From positions 1,302,001 through 1,366,000 of the forward strand of contig CAWEBQ010000002.1 of NCBI GenBank assembly GCA_963807385.1: DNA of 64,000 nucleotides, read 5' to 3'. A program made the translations under genes and the position numbers. The notes beneath the pieces were generated by a model. The model did no database searches. It saw only the letters and a program-made list of their open reading frames with translations, and was not told the DNA's origin. Source of the stretch: JBDTSW01 sp963807385 (GTDB lineage Bacteria; Actinomycetota; Thermoleophilia; Solirubrobacterales; 70-9). Positions 1-8,580 of this stretch are shown here, in pieces (the stretch's first letter is position 1; each line of letters opens with the position of its first letter).

Positions 1-135
1 CTGCTCGGCCACCTCACGGTCGGCCTTGCCGAGTCCGGCGCACGCGTCCTGCTGAGCGAGGACGGATGGACGCCGGAGACGCTGGGGGCTCAGCTCGGGC
101 GGATCGCGGGCGGCGGCCAGGCGGCGGTGAGTTGA
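1..135 (+). CDS. C-terminal 44 residues of an unidentified protein (possibly GT-B glycosyltransferase)
   Basis: The first reading frame is open from the window edge to a TGA at 133-135. The peptide contains LAESGARVLLSEDGWTPETL. An 'AxxGA...LxxExLTPExLxxxL' pattern like this is seen at the C-terminus of MurG-like GT-B glycosyltransferases, but the fragment is too short to assign. Its stop lies just before the small membrane protein that follows, so the two are probably cotranscribed. Confidence 0.45.
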   Translation: MLGHLTVGLAESGARVLLSEDGWTPETLGAQLGRIAGGGQAAVS

Positions 136-140
136 GCGCC

Positions 141-545
141 GTGGCCCTCCTTCGGCCCATCGCGACGCTGCTCCGGATCGTGGCGGCGGTCATCGCGGTG
201 ATCGTGTTCGGTGCCGGCATCCCGTTCCTGTGGATCTGGATCGGCTCGCAGCTCCAGGGTGGGACCGCGCCGTCGCTGGGCGGCCTCGGGGTCGCCCTGC
301 TCGGCATCGTCCTCTCCTACGCGCTGCTGCTGACGATCTTCGCCTGGGTGCGGGAGCGGATCTCCCCTTCCGAGGGACCGGTTCGCCACGAGTGGAACCG
401 CAGCCTCTCCGCGGAGCGCAAGACCGGCCCCTCCGAGACCAACTCGATCGAGGACATCGCCGCGGCCGCCACCCTCGTCGTCGCCCTCGTCTGCACCGTC
501 TGGTTCCTGCTCTTCGGCGACCCGGGCGTGCCGATCGCGCCGTAG
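141..545 (+). CDS. Small hypothetical membrane protein
   Basis: 134-residue protein of unknown function. Two hydrophobic segments lie near the N-terminus (around residues 5-30 and 42-65) and a third near the C-terminus (TLVVALVCTVWFLLFG), so about three membrane spans are likely. The loop between spans two and three is charged. GTG at 141 was chosen because GGTGAG sits 9 nt upstream; a TTG at 132 overlapping the previous stop is an alternative. No family was recognised. Confidence 0.6.
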   Translation: MALLRPIATLLRIVAAVIAVIVFGAGIPFLWIWIGSQLQGGTAPSLGGLGVALLGIVLSYALLLTIFAWVRERISPSEGPVRHEWNRSLSAERKTGPSETNSIEDIAAAATLVVALVCTVWFLLFGDPGVPIAP

Positions 546-589
546 AGCGCAACCGGTCGCGCTTTCGCGCCAGCAGATCGCGTCGCGCC

Positions 590-1024
590 CTACTCCCCCG
601 GCGCCCTCCACCCCTCGAGCGTCGAGTGTCCCCGTCCGGCGTGGTCGAATCCCAGCAGGTCGCCCTGCGGGTTCTTGCGGTCGCCGTGGTGGTAGGCGCG
701 GACCTCGGCGATCCTGCCTTCGCGCAGCCGGAACCACTCCGTTCCGCGGTTGAGCCGCTGCTCGCCCGACGCCGGGTCGCGCCAGGTCATCGTCCACTCG
801 ATCACGGCCTCCTCGCCGTCGGCGAGACCGTGCTCGAACCACCACTGCCCGTCGATGGCCTCCACCGCCCACCTCGCGTTCTCGGCGATCGCCGCCGCGC
901 CCTCGTGGGGGCCGAGGCGGGTGTAGTAGTGCACGGCGTCGTCGGTGAAGTGAGAGGCGACGAGGTCGGCGTCTCCGGTGTTGAGCGCGCGGTAGTAGGA
1001 GCGGATGTGATCGAGCGGGTCCAT
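590..1024 (-). CDS. SnoaL-like / NTF2-fold protein
   Basis: 144 residues with the pattern of the SnoaL-like polyketide-cyclase/NTF2 fold: an N-terminal helix (IRSYYRALNTGDAD), then FTDDAVHYY, then beta strands with EWTMTWRDPASGEQ and WFRLREGRIAEVRAYH. The family comprises small cone-shaped barrels acting as isomerases, cyclases or ligand binders; the substrate here is unknown. ATG at 1024 was chosen over an upstream TTG at 1042. Convergent with the preceding membrane protein. Confidence 0.75.
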   Translation of the reverse strand: MDPLDHIRSYYRALNTGDADLVASHFTDDAVHYYTRLGPHEGAAAIAENARWAVEAIDGQWWFEHGLADGEEAVIEWTMTWRDPASGEQRLNRGTEWFRLREGRIAEVRAYHHGDRKNPQGDLLGFDHAGRGHSTLEGWRAPGE

Positions 1025-1047
1025 CGCGGCGGGTGGGCGCAAAAGCC

Positions 1048-1806
1048 CTAGGGAACGCCGGTCGTCGCCTCGCAGTTGAGGGCGGTGTCGGCGGAACCGG
1101 CCCCTCCACTACAACGATCACGCTTGGGCCCGCCGTCCATCGAGTCGTCGCCGGCCGCGCCCTTGACCAGGTCCTTGCCACCCTTGGAATAGGTGCCGTT
1201 GAGCGAGAAGTTGTCTCCGTAGAGCCCGTAGGGAGCGCGGTCGTTTCCGCCACCGCCGTTCACCACATCGTTGCCGCCGCCCCCGGTCGCGGTGCCCGTC
1301 TGGCTGTAGTTGTCGCCGACCAGGTAGTAGTCCGCGTCGCCCCCGCCGAAGATCCGGTCGTTTCCCGTTCCGCTGGCGATCCCGCCCTGGGTGACGGCGT
1401 CACCGAAGATCTGGTCGGGCCCGCCGCCGCCCTTGATCAGGTCGTTCCCGCCTCCCTGAGCGTTGCCGACGGCGGAGGCCTCGTCGCCAACCGCGTAGTC
1501 GAAACCCGCGCCGAGTGAGATTCGATCGTTGCCCTTCCCGCCGACGAAGCCCTGGTCATCCCCCGCTCCGGCGCAGAGGCGGTCGTTCCCGCCCCTGCCG
1601 TCCGCCATGTCGGCGCCGCCCAGACCGACGATCACGTCGGGGCCGTTGGTGCCGTCGAGGCCGGTGAGGTTGTCCCCGTTGTCCCCCATGATCGTCGCCG
1701 GCTTGCCGAAGCACTTCGGGGCGCCACCCACGCCGTCAACCGCCGGCGCCAAGGCCAGCGCCGCAATGACCACTGGGGCCAGCGAGCCCATGAACATCCT
1801 CGCCAT
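1048..1806 (-). CDS. Secreted RTX-type calcium-binding repeat protein
   Basis: 252 residues. An N-terminal signal peptide (MFMGSLAPVVIAALALAPA) is followed by hemolysin-type nonapeptide repeats of the GGxGxDxx type, such as GGRGGNDRL, GGKGNDRIS, GGGNDLIKGGGGPDQIFGD and GGGNDVVNGGGGNDR. Such repeats fold into a Ca2+-loaded parallel beta roll after export. A short Cys-containing tail (RDRCSGGAGSADTALNCE) ends the protein. No catalytic domain is visible. The start at 1806 is supported by a -10-like TAAGGT 10 nt upstream. Confidence 0.8.
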   Translation of the reverse strand: MARMFMGSLAPVVIAALALAPAVDGVGGAPKCFGKPATIMGDNGDNLTGLDGTNGPDVIVGLGGADMADGRGGNDRLCAGAGDDQGFVGGKGNDRISLGAGFDYAVGDEASAVGNAQGGGNDLIKGGGGPDQIFGDAVTQGGIASGTGNDRIFGGGDADYYLVGDNYSQTGTATGGGGNDVVNGGGGNDRAPYGLYGDNFSLNGTYSKGGKDLVKGAAGDDSMDGGPKRDRCSGGAGSADTALNCEATTGVP

Positions 1807-1816
1807 CGTGTCCGCG

Positions 1817-1822
1817 ACCTTA
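1817..1822 (-). promoter_or_regulatory. -10 element of a probable leaderless promoter (RTX gene)
   Basis: TAAGGT lies 10 nt before the ATG at 1806 with no Shine-Dalgarno sequence between, as expected for a leaderless mRNA. This is inferred from spacing only. Confidence 0.4.
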
Positions 1823-1873
1823 CCGCGGCCGGGCGGCGCGGGCAAGGGCACGCGAGTGACACAATCGCCGCCG

Positions 1874-3055
1874 ATGGCGACCGTGGTCAAGGACTCTGGC
1901 TCCCGCGCGCTGCTGCCGCCCTTCACCGACGAGCACGAGCAGCTCCGGGAGTCGATCGGCCGGTGGATCCGGGAGGAGATCGTCCCGCATGTGGATGAGT
2001 GGGAGGAGGCACGCGAGTTCCCGCGCGAGCTGTACACGCGGGCGGGCGAGCTGGGGTTTCTCGGGCTGAAGTACCCGCAGGAGCTGGGCGGCCAGGGTGG
2101 CGACTACGTGCACGACGCGGTCTGGGCCGAGGAGATGGCCGCCGCGGGCGCCTCCGGCGGCGTGGGAGCCGGGCTGGGAGCCCATACCGGGATCGCCACG
2201 CCGCCCGTGTTCAAGTTCGGCACCCCCGACCAGCACGAGCGGTTTCTGCGCCCGGCCATCCGCGGCGAGCGGATCGGCGCGCTCGGCATCACCGAGCCGG
2301 GCGCCGGCTCCGACGTCGCCTCGATCCGGACCTTCGCAAGGAAGGTCGAGGGCGGCTACGTCGTCAACGGGTCCAAGACCTTCATCACCAACGGCGTGCG
2401 GGCCGACTTTCTCGTCTGCGCCGTGAAGACCACCCCCGACGGCGGGCACCAGGGCATCTCGTTCCTGCTCCTCGAGCGCGACATGCCCGGCTACGAGGTC
2501 GTCTCGAAGCTGGAGAAGATGGGCTGGCACTCATCCGACACCGGCGAGCTCGCCTTCACCGACGTTGAGGTACCGGACGAGAACCTCCTCGGGGAGGAGA
2601 ACCGCGGCTTCTACCTGATCATGTCCAACTTCGCCTGGGAGCGGCTGCTGATGTCGCTCGGCGCCGTCGGCGGGATGAAGCGTCTGCTGGAGGTGACCGT
2701 CGCCTACGCGCTGGAGCGCCAGGCCTTCGGCCGCCCGATCGGCCACTTCCAGGTGATCCGGCACAAGGTCGCCCAGATGGCGACCCGGATGGAGGCCTGC
2801 CAGGCGCTCACCTACTCGGCCCTGCGCGACTACGTGGCGGGCGAGGACGTGATCCGCGAGGTGGCGATGGCGAAGCTGCTCACCCAGCGGGCACTGCTGG
2901 AGATCGCCGACGAGTGCCTGCAGATCCACGGCGGCTACGGCTACATGCGCGAGTACGGCATCGAACGCGCCGTCCGCGATGCGCGGCTCGGCCCGATCGG
3001 CGGCGGCACCGACGAGGTCATGAAGGAGATCCTCGGCAAGCAGCTCGGGCTGTAG
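1874..3055 (+). CDS. Acyl-CoA dehydrogenase (long-chain/isovaleryl-type active site)
   Basis: 393-residue FAD-dependent acyl-CoA dehydrogenase catalysing alpha-beta desaturation of acyl-CoA. Visible are the flavin-binding ITEPGAGSDVASI (near residue 139), the substrate-region FITNG, and the C-terminal CLQIHGGYGYMREYGIERA. The usual C-terminal catalytic Glu ('YEGT') is replaced in IGGGTDEVMKEIL. As in long-chain and isovaleryl enzymes, the base is probably E256 in WERLLM. Start ATG 1874 follows a CACAAT at 8 nt. Electron-transfer partners are not nearby. Confidence 0.92.
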   Translation: MATVVKDSGSRALLPPFTDEHEQLRESIGRWIREEIVPHVDEWEEAREFPRELYTRAGELGFLGLKYPQELGGQGGDYVHDAVWAEEMAAAGASGGVGAGLGAHTGIATPPVFKFGTPDQHERFLRPAIRGERIGALGITEPGAGSDVASIRTFARKVEGGYVVNGSKTFITNGVRADFLVCAVKTTPDGGHQGISFLLLERDMPGYEVVSKLEKMGWHSSDTGELAFTDVEVPDENLLGEENRGFYLIMSNFAWERLLMSLGAVGGMKRLLEVTVAYALERQAFGRPIGHFQVIRHKVAQMATRMEACQALTYSALRDYVAGEDVIREVAMAKLLTQRALLEIADECLQIHGGYGYMREYGIERAVRDARLGPIGGGTDEVMKEILGKQLGL

Positions 3056-3163
3056 AGGGACGTAGGCGCGCCGACCTCGTCCGAGGCGGCCGCGCACCGG
3101 GTAGTGCGGCCGAATCGGCTCCCGAGCGTCCGGGATGTGGGAGGGTCTCCGCCGGGGAGAACA

Positions 3164-5907
3164 ATGCTGATCGCTCGTGACCGCGAACTGGCCCTAGCCG
3201 AAAAGTTGCTGGCGACCGCGGAGGGTCGGTATGGCGTCGTGGTCCTCGACGGCGAGGCCGGGATCGGGAAGACGACGATCTGGCGCGAGCTCGTCCGCCG
3301 GGAGGAGGAGCGCGGCCGGCGCGTGCTCGCCTGCCGCCCGGCCGAGACGGAGGCCAAGCTCGGCTTCTCCGCGATCACGGACCTCCTCGAGGGCGTTCCC
3401 GACGACGCGCTGGCCGCCTTGCCCGACCCGGCACGCCGCGCGCTCGAGGTGGCCCTGCTTCGAGGCGCGCCGGAGGATGAGCAGTTCGGGGAGCGCCGGG
3501 TCGCCGCGGCGCTTCGAGCGCTGCTGGAGGAGCTCGCGGGCGCCGACCCCCTGCTCGTCGCCGTCGATGACGTCCAATGGCTCGACGCGCCATCGGCGAG
3601 CGCCCTCGCGTTCGCCATCCGGAGGCTGACGGGGAGCCGCATCGGCTGGCTCCTCTCCGTGCGCTCAGGCAAATCCCCGAGCCTCGACGTCGGCCGCCTG
3701 GTGGACCCGGGCGCCCTCGCACGGGTCGAGGTGGGCGCACTGACCATCGCCGCGCTCTACCACGTACTGCGCGAACGCACAAAACGCCCGCTGACTCGCC
3801 CGGCGATGACCCGCATTCACTCCGCCTGCGGAGGGAACCCCCTGTACGCCCTCGAGATCGCGCGGGAGCTCGACCGTCAGGCGCCAGAAGACACTTCGCA
3901 GGTACCGGTCCCTGACGATCTTCGCAAGCTGATCGCCGCACGCGTGCGTCGCCTGCCGGAGGCCACGCGCGATGCTCTCCTCACCTGCGCGGCCCTCTCG
4001 GAGCCGACCACGGCGCTCGTCGATGAGTCGGAGCTCGCGCCGGCCGAGGAGGAGGATCTGGTCAGGGTCGGCACCGACGGGCGGATCGTCTTCACTCACC
4101 CGCTCTACCCCGCAGCCGTCTACGCGTCGGCAGCGCGAGCCCGCCGGCGCGAGCTCCACACGAGCCTCGCACGCCGGACGAGCGACCCGGAAGAGCGGGC
4201 CCGTCACCTCTCGCTCGCCAGCGACGACCCCGACGAGGAGGTGGCTGCGGCGCTGGAGGCGGGTGCTGTGCGTGCCCGCTCCCGCGGCGCCTGGGCGTCG
4301 GGCGGCGAGCTACTCGAGCGGGCTGCCCGGCTGACTCCGTCCGACGATGTTTCCGAGACGCAGCGACGCGCCGTGGCGGCGGCGGAGCACCACCTGCGAG
4401 CGGGCGACCGGCCCCGCTCCAGAGCGCTGATCGAGGAGGTGCTCACGGATCCTCCGGCAGGCTCGCTTCGCCCCGAGGCCCTGGGGCTGTTGGGGGAGAT
4501 CACCTACAACGACCGGAACTTCGGCGAGGCCGGCCGCCGCTTCGCGGAGGCGCTCGAGCTCGCGGACGGTCCAGGGCTCGCAGGGGCGATCGAGCTTCAG
4601 CTCTCCTACGTCCACGCCGATGCCGGCGACTACGCGACGGCCGTCGAACACGGCCGGCGCGGTCTCGAGCTGGCGGAGGAAGGCGGCGAGGCGGGTCTCA
4701 TCGCGGAGGCGCTCGCGACGTGTGCGATCACCGAGTTCGCGCTCGGACTTGGCCTCGACTGGGACAAGGTCGAGCGGGCGCTGGGACTCGAGGATCGACA
4801 GCGTGCGACGACGCACCAGCATCGGCCCAGCGCGATCGCCGGGCTTCTGACGGCATGGGTGGACCGGTTCGAGGAGGGGCGAGCGCGCCTGGCCGAGATC
4901 GGCGCCTGGGCCCGCGAGCGAGGAGACGATGGCGACCTCGGGCACAACCTCACCTGGCGAAGCTGGCTCGAGGCGCGAAACGGGAACTCTGCAGCGGCCG
5001 CAGAGCTGGCGGACGAGGCCCTCGTGTTCGCCGAGCTGACGGGCAGCCGCCAGTGGTACGGGTTCGCCCGAGGGCAGAGCGGGTACGCCTCCGCTCACCT
5101 CGGGAGGATCGACGAGACACGCGAGGCCTGCGAGGACGCCGACCGGGCGGCCCGGGAGTCGGGGCAAGGAATCGTCGCGGTCTGGGTGTCGGCGTCCACC
5201 GCCCTCCTCGAACTCTCGCTGGGGAGACGCCGACGCGGCCCTGGGCGCGTGCGAGCCACTCGTCGGGATGCTTCGAGGAGCATGGGATCGGCGAGCCGGT
5301 GACGATGTTCTTCCTCCCCGAGGCCCTCGAGGCGATGATCGCGGTCGGTGAGTCCGATCGGGCCGGGGCACTGCTCACGAACTACGAGCGCCGCGGGCGC
5401 GAGCTGGAGCGCCCCTGGCTTCTCGCGACCGGGGCGCGCTGCCGAGCGTTGCTGCTCGCTGCTCGCGGGGACGTCGACGGCGCCGCCGGGGTGATCGACG
5501 AGGCCTTGGAGCACCACAAGCGGGTGGACATGCCGTTCGCGACGGCGCGGACCCAGCTCGTGGCCGGAGCGATCGCGCGCCGGCAGCGGCGCAGGCGCGA
5601 CGCCAAGGGCCTATTCGATGCCGCGCGGGGAACGTTCGAGCGGCTCGGTGCCCGCCTCTGGGCAGAGCGCGCGCGGGACGAGCTCGGGCGGGTCGGCCTG
5701 CGCCAGGGCGCGGGCGATGAGCTGACGGAATCCGAGCGGCGCACCGCCGAGCTCGCTGCCACCGGGCTCACGAATCGCGAGGTCGCCGAGCGGCTCTTCG
5801 TCAGCCCGAAGACCGTGGAGGCGGCCCTCAGCCGCGTGTACCGCAAGCTCGGCATCCGCTCGCGCGCCGAGCTGGGGGCGCGGATGGGGCCGGACGTACA
5901 GAAGTAG
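3164..5907 (+). pseudogene. LuxR-family ATPase (LAL-type) transcriptional regulator, two frameshifts
   Basis: Large LuxR-family regulator with an N-terminal AAA/NACHT-like ATPase. Walker A is GEAGIGKTT (residues 30-38) and Walker B is LLVAVDDVQWLD (near residue 133). A TPR-like helical middle follows, with a C-terminal LuxR helix-turn-helix (LTNREVAERLFVSPKTVEAA). The frame breaks twice, within 5219-5230 and 5268-5283. Each break is repaired by removing one base, which restores continuous coding such as GDADAALGACEPLVG. It is either a recent pseudogene or sequence error. GGGGAGA precedes ATG 3164. It lies upstream of the secreted repeat-protein cluster, which it may regulate. Confidence 0.8.
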
Positions 5908-5949
5908 GGAAACACCCGATGCCAGGGCCACCCTGCGCGCCTAGCGTTG
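5897..5949 (+). promoter_or_regulatory. Stop-plus-promoter cassette, copy A
   Basis: The first 26 bases (5897-5922) match 8522-8547 exactly and include the last codons and TAG of the upstream gene. A second similar block with GCGCGCCTAGCGTTG follows. GGGAAACACCC (5907-5917) has GGG/CCC dyad ends and could be an operator. TAGCGT (5942-5947) resembles a -10 element, 8 nt before ATG 5956. The promoter role is inferred. Confidence 0.5.
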
Positions 5950-5955
5950 GCCCAG

Positions 5956-6699
5956 ATGGAGGGAGCCCGTCCGACCCAGGCAACGCGCATCATCGGCGGC
6001 TACGCGAACGTCCTCGCGACGCTGGCGCTGTTCGTCGCCCTCGGCGGCACTGCGCTCGCCACCCATCCGGGCGGCAACAACACGATCGACTCCGGGGACA
6101 TCGTCAAGGACCAGGTCCGCTCGAGCGACGTGCGCGACGACTCGCTCGGCGGCGGCGGGCTCAAGGCCTCCGACCTTCGCGCAAACTCGGTTGCGGGTAA
6201 CGAGGTCGCGGACGCTACGCTCGCCGGCGCCGATTTCGACTTCGAGTCGCTCGGCGGCACCGAGATCGACGAGGCGAGCCTCGCGCAGGTGCCCTCGGCG
6301 CTGCTGGGAGGGTTCGGCCGCACAGGCGCCGAGACTGTCTGCGATCCCGAGTCCGCCGCGTTCATCTCGTGCGCGGGGACCGAGGTTCTCACGGTCCCGC
6401 CCGGGGCCCGGGCGCTGGTCTTCGGGCACGCGGTTGCCTTTTCCGAGTTCGATGCCGACTTCGGCGTCGGCAACTGCCGACTCAGCGCGAGCTCGGTCGG
6501 CGGCGGCATCCCCAACACAACCGTTTTCTTCCACGTCTTCGACGAGGTCAGCCAACCAGAGCTGGGCACCCTGGCCGGTATCACCCCGCCGCTGAACCCA
6601 GGCGCCACCTCGTTCGGGATCGAATGCAACCAGGAGACGGGGGGCGCGATCCAATACTTCGACGTTCAGGCAAGTGTCGTCCTGATCGCCGCGGACTAG
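5956..6699 (+). CDS. Secreted repeat protein, paralog 1
   Basis: 247 residues. A hydrophobic N-terminal segment (LATLALFVALGGTALA) ends just before ATHPGGNNTIDSGDI. A run of imperfect 10-11 residue repeats follows, with D-[IV] or D-L spaced regularly (SGDIVKD, SSDVRDD, ASDLRAN, GADFDFE, GTEIDEA). A beta-rich domain with paired Cys (VCDPESAAFISC; NCRLS; IECNQ) completes the protein. Function unknown; an exported, cell-surface or extracellular protein is likely. First of three tandem paralogs. ATG 5956 was chosen because it fits a leaderless start after TAGCGT; TTG 5947 is an alternative. Confidence 0.75.
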   Translation: MEGARPTQATRIIGGYANVLATLALFVALGGTALATHPGGNNTIDSGDIVKDQVRSSDVRDDSLGGGGLKASDLRANSVAGNEVADATLAGADFDFESLGGTEIDEASLAQVPSALLGGFGRTGAETVCDPESAAFISCAGTEVLTVPPGARALVFGHAVAFSEFDADFGVGNCRLSASSVGGGIPNTTVFFHVFDEVSQPELGTLAGITPPLNPGATSFGIECNQETGGAIQYFDVQASVVLIAAD

Positions 6700-6737
6700 A
6701 TCGAGTGGAGCCCGTGTACCCGAAAGAGCTGGGATCG

Positions 6738-7475
6738 ATGCAGCAGACGGCGAGCGTGGCGCCACCGCGGCGGTTCGGCTACTCGGGCGCGATGTCGACG
6801 CTGGCGCTGTTCCTCGGCCTGACCGCCAGCGCGCTCGCCACCCATCCGGGCGGCAACAACACGATCGACTCCGGGGACATCGTCAAGGACCAGGTCCGCT
6901 CGAGCGACGTGCGCGACGACACGCTCGGTGGCGGCGGGCTCAAGGCCTCCGACCTTCGCGCCGGCTCAGTCGGAGGCGAGGAGGTGACCGATGACTCGCT
7001 CACGGGCGCCGACGTTGGCTCCAGCTCGCTCGCTGGCTCAGACATCGACGAGGCGAGCCTCGCGCAGGTGCCCTCGGCGCTCCTGGGGGGGTTCGGCCGA
7101 ACGGGCTCCGAGAACGGGTGCGACCCGGAGTCGGCGACGTTCGTGACCTGCGGGGCCACCGAGGTGCTCACGGTCCCTGTCGGGACCAGGGCGCTGATCT
7201 TCGGCCGCGCACGCGCGCTCGTCGAGGCCGGCGCCGATTCGGGCACCGGCTCGTGTCGTGTCGGCGCCAGCTCGCTTGGCGACGTCTTTACGGAGAAGTC
7301 ATTCCTTGTCGACAACAGCACCAACTCCAACGAGATGGGCACTGTGATCCAGATCACGCCGCCCCTGAACCCTGGCGCAACCTCATTCGGAATCGCCTGC
7401 AACCAGAGCGCAATCTCCGGCGCGATCAAGTACGACGAGGTTCAGGCGAGCGTCGTCCTGATCGCCGCGGACTAG
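6738..7475 (+). CDS. Secreted repeat protein, paralog 2
   Basis: 245 residues with the same layout as the neighbouring paralogs. A signal or anchor segment (MSTLALFLGLTASALA) is followed by ATHPGGNNTIDSGDI, a 10-11 residue repeat region, then a Cys-containing C-terminal domain (GCDPESATFVTC, SCRVG, IACNQ). Bases 6831-7155 are almost identical to 7573-7897 in paralog 3, whereas the C-terminal halves differ. The start is uncertain: ATG 6738 was used; GTG 6714 is in frame. It lies 38 nt after paralog 1, so cotranscription is likely. Confidence 0.75.
   Translation: MQQTASVAPPRRFGYSGAMSTLALFLGLTASALATHPGGNNTIDSGDIVKDQVRSSDVRDDTLGGGGLKASDLRAGSVGGEEVTDDSLTGADVGSSSLAGSDIDEASLAQVPSALLGGFGRTGSENGCDPESATFVTCGATEVLTVPVGTRALIFGRARALVEAGADSGTGSCRVGASSLGDVFTEKSFLVDNSTNSNEMGTVIQITPPLNPGATSFGIACNQSAISGAIKYDEVQASVVLIAAD
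6831..7155 (+). repeat. 325 bp near-identical repeat, copy in paralog 2
   Basis: Aligned base by base with 7573-7897, I find a single difference (CCAGCTCG versus CCAACTCG). It covers the end of the signal region, the repeat region and the start of the C-terminal domain. Flanking sequence diverges sharply on both sides, which suggests recent gene conversion or duplication. Confidence 0.9.
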
Positions 7476-7479
7476 AACG

Positions 7480-8214
7480 ATGAACCGAACGGCCAACGAC
7501 ATCCCGCGGCATCGCTTCAGATACGCGAACGTGATCTCGACGCTCGCCGTGTTCGTCGCCCTCGGCGGCACTGCGCTCGCCACCCATCCGGGCGGCAACA
7601 ACACGATCGACTCCGGGGACATCGTCAAGGACCAGGTCCGCTCGAGCGACGTGCGCGACGACACGCTCGGTGGCGGCGGGCTCAAGGCCTCCGACCTTCG
7701 CGCCGGCTCAGTCGGAGGCGAGGAGGTGACCGATGACTCGCTCACGGGCGCCGACGTTGGCTCCAACTCGCTCGCTGGCTCAGACATCGACGAGGCGAGC
7801 CTCGCGCAGGTGCCCTCGGCGCTCCTGGGGGGGTTCGGCCGAACGGGCTCCGAGAACGGGTGCGACCCGGAGTCGGCGACGTTCGTGACCTGCGGGGAGA
7901 CCCCGAGCCTGACGGTCCCGGGCGGGGCCAGGGCGCTGATCATCGCACGGCTGCGCGCGAGGCAATCGGGTGACGGCACGGACCTCGGCGACTGCGGGTT
8001 CGCGAGGAGCACGGCCCTCGGCCTTCTGCCCAATACGAGAGTCACCTTCGACGTCCCCGTCTCCTCCAACCAGCACGAGGTGGGCACCCTGGTCACCGTC
8101 TCGTCGCCCCAGATCAGCGGCCCCGTCTCGTACCAGCTCAGGTGCAACGAGCAGAGCGGGGACATCTTTTACGACGACGTTGCGGTGACCGCGCTGTTGA
8201 TCTCCTCGACCTAG
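7480..8214 (+). CDS. Secreted repeat protein, paralog 3
   Basis: 244 residues. The N-terminal hydrophobic segment (ISTLAVFVALGGTALA) resembles that of paralog 1, while the repeat block is nearly identical to paralog 2, so this gene looks mosaic. The C-terminal domain (PSLTVPGGARALII ... QLRCNEQSGDIFYDDV) has diverged. ATG 7480 begins 4 nt after the stop of paralog 2. Same inferred role as its siblings: an exported protein of unknown function. Confidence 0.75.
   Translation: MNRTANDIPRHRFRYANVISTLAVFVALGGTALATHPGGNNTIDSGDIVKDQVRSSDVRDDTLGGGGLKASDLRAGSVGGEEVTDDSLTGADVGSNSLAGSDIDEASLAQVPSALLGGFGRTGSENGCDPESATFVTCGETPSLTVPGGARALIIARLRARQSGDGTDLGDCGFARSTALGLLPNTRVTFDVPVSSNQHEVGTLVTVSSPQISGPVSYQLRCNEQSGDIFYDDVAVTALLISST
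7573..7897 (+). repeat. 325 bp near-identical repeat, copy in paralog 3
   Basis: Partner of 6831-7155 with one mismatch over 325 bases. Paralog 1 shares only the first part of the block (to the codons for VRDD) before diverging. Confidence 0.9.
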
Positions 8215-8232
8215 GGAGGGACATCCGCCAGC

Positions 8233-8532
8233 GTGACCGGCACGGACAGCCACACCTACGCCGTTGAGTGCTTCGAGCCGGGCGTCGCGCGAGCAAGCGT
8301 CGCCGTCGCCGCTCGGCGCGCTCGCGAGGCCGCGGCCGCCCTCCGCGCCGAAGGACGCGAGGTCGAGCACGTGGACACGCTCCTGATGCCCGACGACGAG
8401 GTCGTCCTGCACGTGTTCGCGGCCGACGCGCCGGAGACCGCCCGCGACGCAAGCGTCCGCGCGGGCGTGGCCTTCGAGCGGGTCATCGAGGTCGTGAGCG
8501 TGCCGCCCGACGGCGGCCCGCTACAGAAGTAG
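8233..8532 (+). CDS. Small DUF4242-like (ferredoxin-fold) protein
   Basis: 99 residues starting with YAVECFEPGVARASV, followed by an Ala/Arg-rich helix, then HVDTLLMPDDEVVLHVFAA and a second helix ending in FERVIEVVSV. This beta-alpha-beta arrangement resembles the DUF4242 / SCO4226-like nickel-binding family, but the match is by pattern only. GTG 8233 lies 18 nt after paralog 3 and is preceded by AGGGAGGG. The last two codons and stop belong to the duplicated cassette. Confidence 0.6.
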   Translation: MTGTDSHTYAVECFEPGVARASVAVAARRAREAAAALRAEGREVEHVDTLLMPDDEVVLHVFAADAPETARDASVRAGVAFERVIEVVSVPPDGGPLQK

Positions 8533-8575
8533 GGAAACACCCGATGCGAGGAGCCACCCGGCGCGCCTAGCGTTG
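8522..8575 (+). promoter_or_regulatory. Stop-plus-promoter cassette, copy B
   Basis: Second copy of the cassette at 5897-5949. It holds the same stop-codon context, GGGAAACACCC (8532-8542) and TAGCGT (8568-8573), the last placed 7 nt before ATG 8581. The same arrangement in front of two paralogs supports a shared promoter and possibly a shared regulator. Confidence 0.5.
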
Positions 8576-8580
8576 CCGGC

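Noticed and set aside
90..1253. Long minus-strand open frame (387 codons)
   Set aside because: Arg/Pro-rich translation with no recognisable domain, antisense to a membrane protein and overlapping the SnoaL-like gene. A typical shadow frame in G+C-rich DNA.
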